A stretch of DNA of 35,162 nt. Origin: JAEXNA01 sp050486105 (GTDB lineage Bacteria; Vulcanimicrobiota; Xenobia; Xenobiales; JADMJV01). The notes under the pieces were generated by a model. It made no database searches, had not been told where the DNA came from, and was given only the letters and a program-made list of their open reading frames with translations. The stretch's first letter is position 1; each line of letters opens with the position of its first letter. Position numbers and translations under genes: made by a program. Location: contig JBJHCR010000019.1 in the NCBI GenBank assembly GCA_050486105.1, forward strand, positions 1-35,162, written 5' to 3'. Positions 31,663 to 35,162 of this stretch are shown here, piece by piece.

Positions 31663-31850
31663 GCTTAAGTTTGCGGGTGACGGGTGACGGTAGCGGGTGC
31701 CAGGTTGTACGTAACTGAGAACTGATGAAATCAGAATTGATGGTGTCCAGCGGGAACGCCTTCGGCTTTCGAACGTTTTCGCCTGGACGGGGACCCGGGG
31801 ACCCGGGGACCCGAAGAGGTTGGGTGAAAGTTGGGTGAAAGTTGGGTGAC
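31663..31850 (+). repeat. Intergenic repeat copy B with micro-tandem arrays
   Basis: This is the fullest copy of the family seen at 1-105 and 19605-19790. It holds AAGCTTAAGTTTGCGGGT at its left, GACGGGTGACGG, the GTTGTACGTAAC block, ATTGATGGTGTCC and CCTTCGGCTTTCG. Two arrays follow: an 8-bp GGACCCGG unit about three times (about 31790-31813) and an 11-bp GTTGGGTGAAA unit nearly three times (31819-31849). No gene is seen in 31616-31910. Confidence 0.65.
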
Positions 31851-31910
31851 TGCTCAGGAATTTTCTACTGAACTTCCGAGGGCATCGAGGGAGAATTTGA
31901 TCCAAGACGT

Positions 31911-32468
31911 TTAAAAACTCGGAAGATGAACTCTGGGTGTGAGGTGGATAAAGTCTACGGAGTCGGCGCTGATCCCGACGTGCCATCCGGCCTCCCAGTC
32001 CCTAAGCACATACGAGCGTGAGTTCGGATCTCCATCGATTTCATAGTTCTCGCCCATCTGTCGCAGAACTGCGTCGACATCGCTGCCAATCTTTACACCG
32101 GATCTGGTGGCGAAGTTTTCAGAACGTAGGGTTATCGCCATGACTTTCTGGTCTTCCGAGTAAATGACGAGACCCTGCTCTGGGTAGAGATGGATCAGAC
32201 CTTCGGCTTCGGGCCGGAGTTGGCCCGGACCCAGAATGTTTTGGAAAGTTGTGGTCGACGAACCCAAGAGGATGGGGCCTGCTCGGGTTCCAGGGATGAT
32301 GAGAAGATCTTCAGGGATGCTGTCGCTCGGCGGAGGAAGGATCGGCTGGGTTCCTGGACTCCGGGTATGCTCGGTTACCGTGACCAAAAGGAAAAGCAAT
32401 AAGGCGCTCAGGAGAACGAATCGGAGTCCCCAACCCACTTTGTCTGATTCTTTTTGCGTTCCCTGCAT
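31911..32468 (-). CDS. Membrane-anchored hypothetical protein
   Basis: A 185-residue protein. One N-terminal membrane helix (LRFVLLSALLLFLLVTVTEH) is followed by a Pro/Ser-rich linker and a beta-rich extracytoplasmic domain of about 120 residues. That domain contains PGTRAGPILLGSSTTTFQNI and a second SGVKIGSDVDAVLRQMG unit. These two Gly-x-x-leading elements look like the paired motifs of SmpA/OmlA-like or BLIP-like folds, but the match is weak. It reads away from the ncRNA locus. Two palindromes lie within 80 bp upstream of its start. Confidence 0.65.
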   Translation of the reverse strand: MQGTQKESDKVGWGLRFVLLSALLLFLLVTVTEHTRSPGTQPILPPPSDSIPEDLLIIPGTRAGPILLGSSTTTFQNILGPGQLRPEAEGLIHLYPEQGLVIYSEDQKVMAITLRSENFATRSGVKIGSDVDAVLRQMGENYEIDGDPNSRSYVLRDWEAGWHVGISADSVDFIHLTPRVHLPSF

Positions 32469-32487
32469 CTCTTTGGGACTATTCCGT

Positions 32488-32505
32488 GGAACCCCTGGGG
32501 GTTCC
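32488..32505. promoter_or_regulatory. Palindrome upstream of the 31911-32468 gene
   Basis: GGAACCCC-TG-GGGGTTCC is an 18-bp dyad ending 20 bases before the minus-strand ATG at 32468. Position and symmetry suggest an operator or a 5'-UTR hairpin in that gene's transcript. Confidence 0.45.
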
Positions 32506-32530
32506 TATGGACGATGGTGAGCGGTCAAAA

Positions 32531-32546
32531 AAGACCGATCGGTCTT
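32531..32546. promoter_or_regulatory. Perfect 16-bp palindrome
   Basis: AAGACCGATCGGTCTT is fully self-complementary and lies between two divergent transcripts. It ends 31 bases before the -35 box of the plus-strand promoter. Read on the minus strand it is followed by a T run, so it could be a short terminator or attenuator as well as an operator. Confidence 0.5.
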
Positions 32547-32577
32547 CGGCTTTTCACAAGTAGCAGAAAAGTCCACC

Positions 32578-32606
32578 TTGTCCAAAAAGAAAAAGTGGTC
32601 TACAAT
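32578..32606 (+). promoter_or_regulatory. Strong sigma-70-type promoter
   Basis: -35 TTGTCC (32578-32583), a 17-bp A-rich spacer, -10 TACAAT (32601-32606). Four of six -35 bases and five of six -10 bases match consensus at ideal spacing. The predicted start is about 32612-32614, at the foot of the first RNA hairpin. Confidence 0.75.
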
Positions 32607-32611
32607 GTCAG

Positions 32612-32672
32612 AGGGAACGAAAGTTCCTACCTCGGCGGATACCCCTCCCCCTAAAACCCGCCGAGGTTTTTT
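32612..32672 (+). ncRNA. Candidate two-hairpin small RNA or leader attenuator
   Basis: The predicted transcript is about 60 nt. Hairpin 1 is GGAAC-GAAA-GUUCC (32614-32627), with a GNRA tetraloop. Hairpin 2 is CCUCGGCGG (32630-32638) pairing with CCGCCGAGG (32658-32666), closed by U6. Its 19-nt loop contains CCCCUCCCCCU (32642-32652), a C-rich, anti-Shine-Dalgarno-like single strand. No ORF is present. It may be an independent trans-acting sRNA, or a leader that attenuates the membrane-protein operon starting 66 bp downstream. Confidence 0.6.
32630..32672 (+). terminator. Intrinsic terminator
   Basis: A perfect 9-bp GC-rich stem (CCTCGGCGG / CCGCCGAGG) with a 19-nt loop, followed at once by TTTTTT (32667-32672). 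It ends the short RNA, or acts as a conditional terminator before the 32739 operon. Confidence 0.85.
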
Positions 32673-32738
32673 CATTTCCGTAGGGAAAGGGGCTCTTTAG
32701 GAGATGTGTCGGAGTACATTGTTAAGGAGTGATGGCCC

Positions 32739-33365
32739 GTGTCTGGAATGAGTAAGAAGTCAGCCCGAAGGGAGCGACGGTTCCGCAGTGGAGCTTGGTT
32801 GCTGATTTTGGTTGCTGCGGTTGGCGCGGGATCTGTTGCCGCCTTGTTTCACGATATGCGCCACCCGGTTTTCTACGCCAGCAGTTTGGCCTTGCCGGTG
32901 GTCACCGACATCGCTATAGAGGCCTTCTTTTCTGGTTGGATCTGGATGGAAAAGGTTCGTTACTACTGGTTTGTCGGATCACTGATCATGGCCGGCCTGC
33001 TGGCTGTCATCGGAATGCTTTGTCTCACGATCTCCTTCTCAGGATCGGCCTTCTCGGGCTCTTTCCCTCGGCGACATCTGGGTCGGTTCTTCCGGGCCCT
33101 GGGAACCGCCCAATTGCTCAGTGCCCGAGCCCTTTCGGCTTTCGGGATCCTGTTCTATCTGCTGGATGTGCTGCTGTCTGCCGTTTTGGTTTTTGCTTTC
33201 CCTCAAACTTTCACGCCTCTATACCTGTCCTTGATGGCGAACCTCTTTATCCATCTGCTGGTCTTGTCGTTCCTCGGTTACGCCTTTAGTGCCGCGGTGG
33301 GAGGAAGAGACCCGGATGGTCTCGCAGAGAAGGCCCCGGATGGAGACGGGACCCCCAGACGATAA
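32739..33365 (+). CDS. Polytopic membrane protein of unknown function
   Basis: A 208-residue protein with a basic N terminus and about five membrane helices: GAWLLILVAAVGAGSVAALF, FVGSLIMAGLLAVIGMLCLT, LSAFGILFYLLDVLLSAVLV, LSLMANLFIHLLVLSFLGYA, and a weaker one at SSLALPVVTDIAIEAFFSGW. No family is recognised. I use the GTG start because AAGGAG (32724-32729) lies nine bases upstream. ATG 32748 is too far from it, and ATG 32732 opens only a seven-codon frame. It is the first gene of an operon with the HTTM protein, overlapping its start by about 50 bp. Confidence 0.75.
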   Translation: MSGMSKKSARRERRFRSGAWLLILVAAVGAGSVAALFHDMRHPVFYASSLALPVVTDIAIEAFFSGWIWMEKVRYYWFVGSLIMAGLLAVIGMLCLTISFSGSAFSGSFPRRHLGRFFRALGTAQLLSARALSAFGILFYLLDVLLSAVLVFAFPQTFTPLYLSLMANLFIHLLVLSFLGYAFSAAVGGRDPDGLAEKAPDGDGTPRR

Positions 33366-34947
33366 TCTTCAGGCTAAGGCGGGCGAGATAGCCAGCCATG
33401 CTAGTCAAGAAGAATTCATCGCCTCTGAACCAAGTGCAGACTCATCAGAGCCTGAGCAGGCGGTCAAGGCCACACTTTCGGAACGCCTCAACGCCCCAGT
33501 AAGCGCATTTGTGGTCGACCTCTTTCGAGTCGCCTGCGGCCTGATGATCGTGGTGTACTTCGGACGCCTTTTTCTCGAATTCTCCGACTTCACCTCACAA
33601 TCAGGATTTCTTGACCACAGCCTTCATCGAGAATTATTCTGGTTCACCAAGCTTAGCCTAATCTATCCTGAATCCCCCGACTGGTTTCGGTTAGCGGTTC
33701 TGGGTCTCGGTGCACTGGGGGCCGTTATGTTGACTGTTGGGTGGCAGCCCAAGGTGGGAGCAGTCTTGGCTTGGGTCGTTGCCGTCTCCATCCATCGGTG
33801 GAACTTTGCAGTGATCAATGTCGACGATTCTTCCATCACCCTACTCCTTTGGTGGATGCTGTTTCTTCCCATCGGCCGCTGCTTGACTTACCGCACCTGG
33901 CGTCACGGATGGCGCAGTGAAGTGGGCATCCGGGCCGAAGGTTTCTTTGTCAGAGCCTTCTTTGCGAACTTGTTCATCTACTATTTGACAGTTGGCCTAA
34001 CTAAGACAGTGTCGTCGCTTTGGAGCGAAGGTCTAGCACTCTACGTGGTGTTGAAGCTACCCTTGGCTCGAACGAATAGCTTTTGGACCATCGACCACAT
34101 CCCATTCTTATGGTTCGGGAATCATTTCACCCTAATATTTGAACCTCTCTTCCCCTTCATTATTTTTCTTCGGAAGGGACATCCCATAAAATACGCTGTA
34201 GCTGGACTTTGGGTGGCTTTCCATCTGGCGATACCCTTGTCTATTGGGGTTCCCTACGCTAATTTTACTCTTATTCTGGCACTTATCTTGGTTTTTCATC
34301 GGGAACTTGATGACCGCTTTTGTGGGAACTCGGGCGCTGTGACCCCCGTTGGAAGCCAAGCCGAGACTGTCGCTGGCGGTGGACGGTTAGCCAAACGCTT
34401 AATAGGGGTCTATCTGATCGTCCTGGCCTTGGCCATGACCAAGAAGGTCCCGGTGGTCGGAGCTGTGTACGAACCCGCGATGGCTACTCTTTATTGGGGT
34501 GGGATTGCCCAGGAATACCATCTCTTCGATTGGATCGACAGGTTCAACTGGTATCTGGATAACAAAGTCTCCGTTCGGCCAACAGGTTCAGAGGAGTTCA
34601 CGGTGGACAGCGCTCGCCTTTTCCCAGCAACAGTCCGAGGCTTTATTGTTCAGTCCTATCTCCTTCCCATGCGTTGGATGCGTGTTCCCAGACCTCTCAC
34701 GGGGGAGATGAGAAATTCCATTATCGAGAAATCGGTGGCACGATTTCTTGCCCGAGAACGAGAGAGTCTAGTCGGTGAAGGTCGGGTCGTGGTGACTTCA
34801 AAGGTTGGGCGCATCAATCAAGAGAATTTGGATCTCTCCCGGATTTGGTCCATTGTCTTGGTGGAATTCACCTACCGGGACGGGGAATTGGTGGAGTTGA
34901 TCGTTCCTGAGATTCCCAGGGGACTGGAGGCAAGTCTGCATGAGTGA
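33316..34947 (+). CDS. HTTM domain membrane protein
   Basis: A 543-residue protein. A polar, acidic N-terminal stretch of about 60 residues precedes an HTTM (vitamin K-dependent gamma-carboxylase-like) membrane domain. Its marks are VVDLFRVACGLMIVVYFGRL, VAVSIHRWNFAVINVDDSSI, LWWMLFLPIGRCLTYRTW, FANLFIYYLTVGLTKTVSSL and FNWYLDNKVSVRP. The C-terminal 150 residues are soluble. HTTM proteins are mostly uncharacterised; the eukaryotic relative carboxylates glutamates, and bacterial roles are unclear. ATG 33316 has GGAGG eleven bases upstream; GTG 33289 and ATG 33343 are alternatives. It overlaps both the gene before and the small ORF after, so it is tightly coupled in an operon. Confidence 0.82.
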   Translation: MVSQRRPRMETGPPDDNLQAKAGEIASHASQEEFIASEPSADSSEPEQAVKATLSERLNAPVSAFVVDLFRVACGLMIVVYFGRLFLEFSDFTSQSGFLDHSLHRELFWFTKLSLIYPESPDWFRLAVLGLGALGAVMLTVGWQPKVGAVLAWVVAVSIHRWNFAVINVDDSSITLLLWWMLFLPIGRCLTYRTWRHGWRSEVGIRAEGFFVRAFFANLFIYYLTVGLTKTVSSLWSEGLALYVVLKLPLARTNSFWTIDHIPFLWFGNHFTLIFEPLFPFIIFLRKGHPIKYAVAGLWVAFHLAIPLSIGVPYANFTLILALILVFHRELDDRFCGNSGAVTPVGSQAETVAGGGRLAKRLIGVYLIVLALAMTKKVPVVGAVYEPAMATLYWGGIAQEYHLFDWIDRFNWYLDNKVSVRPTGSEEFTVDSARLFPATVRGFIVQSYLLPMRWMRVPRPLTGEMRNSIIEKSVARFLARERESLVGEGRVVVTSKVGRINQENLDLSRIWSIVLVEFTYRDGELVELIVPEIPRGLEASLHE

Positions 34948-35038
34948 TCGCTGGGTTTGGACATATGTCATCCTCTGCTTGATTCAACTTCCGATCTATT
35001 TCTACTTGGGCCGCACCCCTCTAACCTTCGATTTCTGA
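34940..35038 (+). CDS. 32-residue single-pass membrane peptide
   Basis: The short ORF starts at an ATG eight bases before the HTTM gene's stop ends. It reads MSDRWVWTYVILCLIQLPIY and then a short LGRTPLTFDF-type tail. Residues 5-22 would span a membrane. Its stop TGA abuts the next ATG. Overlap on one side and zero spacing on the other suggest a real small gene in the operon, perhaps a subunit of the HTTM complex. It is too short for family assignment. Confidence 0.55.
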   Translation: MSDRWVWTYVILCLIQLPIYFYLGRTPLTFDF

Positions 35039-35162
35039 ATGGATCGGGTCGAAAGGGAGCTCTTGAGGCAAAACCTTACCGATATCGAACTCGCCGAGCT
35101 ATTATCAGAGTTGAATGAGGCCGAATCCCTGCTCAGTGAGGGCGAGATTCACGATAGTCGTT
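35039..35162 (+). CDS. Partial ORF running off the window
   Basis: The ATG follows directly on the stop of the small membrane peptide (TGA then ATG). The visible 41 codons encode an acidic, Leu/Glu-rich helix (LTDIELAELLSELNEAESLL) with no recognised motif. It is probably the fourth gene of the HTTM operon; the 3' end is outside the window. Confidence 0.55.
   Translation, partial: MDRVERELLRQNLTDIELAELLSELNEAESLLSEGEIHDSR

Overview
The window reads as a bacterial chromosome segment from an uncultivated, probably diderm (Gram-negative-type) organism. Supporting signs are lipobox signal peptides, a bifunctional class A penicillin-binding protein, a PilP-like secreted protein and a domain related to the FlhA/SctV export gate. 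A run of 10 Ns (29573-29582) shows it comes from a scaffolded draft assembly. I could not assign a phylum from the sequence. I saw no rRNA, tRNA, CRISPR array, transposase or phage gene.

Left part (1-10 kb). A single-pass membrane protein of unknown function (108-1193, minus) diverges from a 2,4-dienoyl-CoA reductase-type SDR (1327-2166, plus). The SDR shares its CTAG stop with a convergent minus-strand operon. That operon reads pepF (M3 oligopeptidase), then a 1549-residue SF1 helicase with a C-terminal nuclease-like domain, then a fusion of DUF952 with a nucleoside phosphorylase.

Middle part (10-21 kb). This holds mostly single genes: two alpha/beta hydrolases, a double zinc-ribbon protein, a 2-oxoglutarate/Fe(II) dioxygenase of the free amino-acid hydroxylase type, two lipoproteins, a TerB-like protein, a ribbon-helix-helix protein, PBP1A, a DUF1015 protein behind an eight-codon leader ORF, and a DUF420 membrane protein. 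Between 19.6 and 21.0 kb lie two repeat-rich intergenic stretches.

Right part (21-35 kb). A PilP-like protein is followed by a membrane-anchored protein with two Ig-like repeats, co-transcribed with a stand-alone copy of the FlhA/SctV cytosolic domain that lacks the membrane part. Next come a GH3 beta-glucosidase translationally coupled to a POT-family peptide transporter, a gene spanning the assembly gap, an HTH/zinc-ribbon gene paired with a low-complexity Gly/Pro/Phe protein, and an anchored unknown. Last is a plus-strand operon (membrane protein, HTTM protein, 32-residue membrane peptide, partial ORF). It is preceded by a strong promoter that reads into a compact two-hairpin RNA ending in a textbook intrinsic terminator.

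The most unusual items are the stand-alone FlhA-type domain, the roughly 60-nt structured RNA at 32612-32672, the DUF952-phosphorylase fusion beside the helicase-nuclease, and a family of decayed intergenic repeats with micro-duplications.
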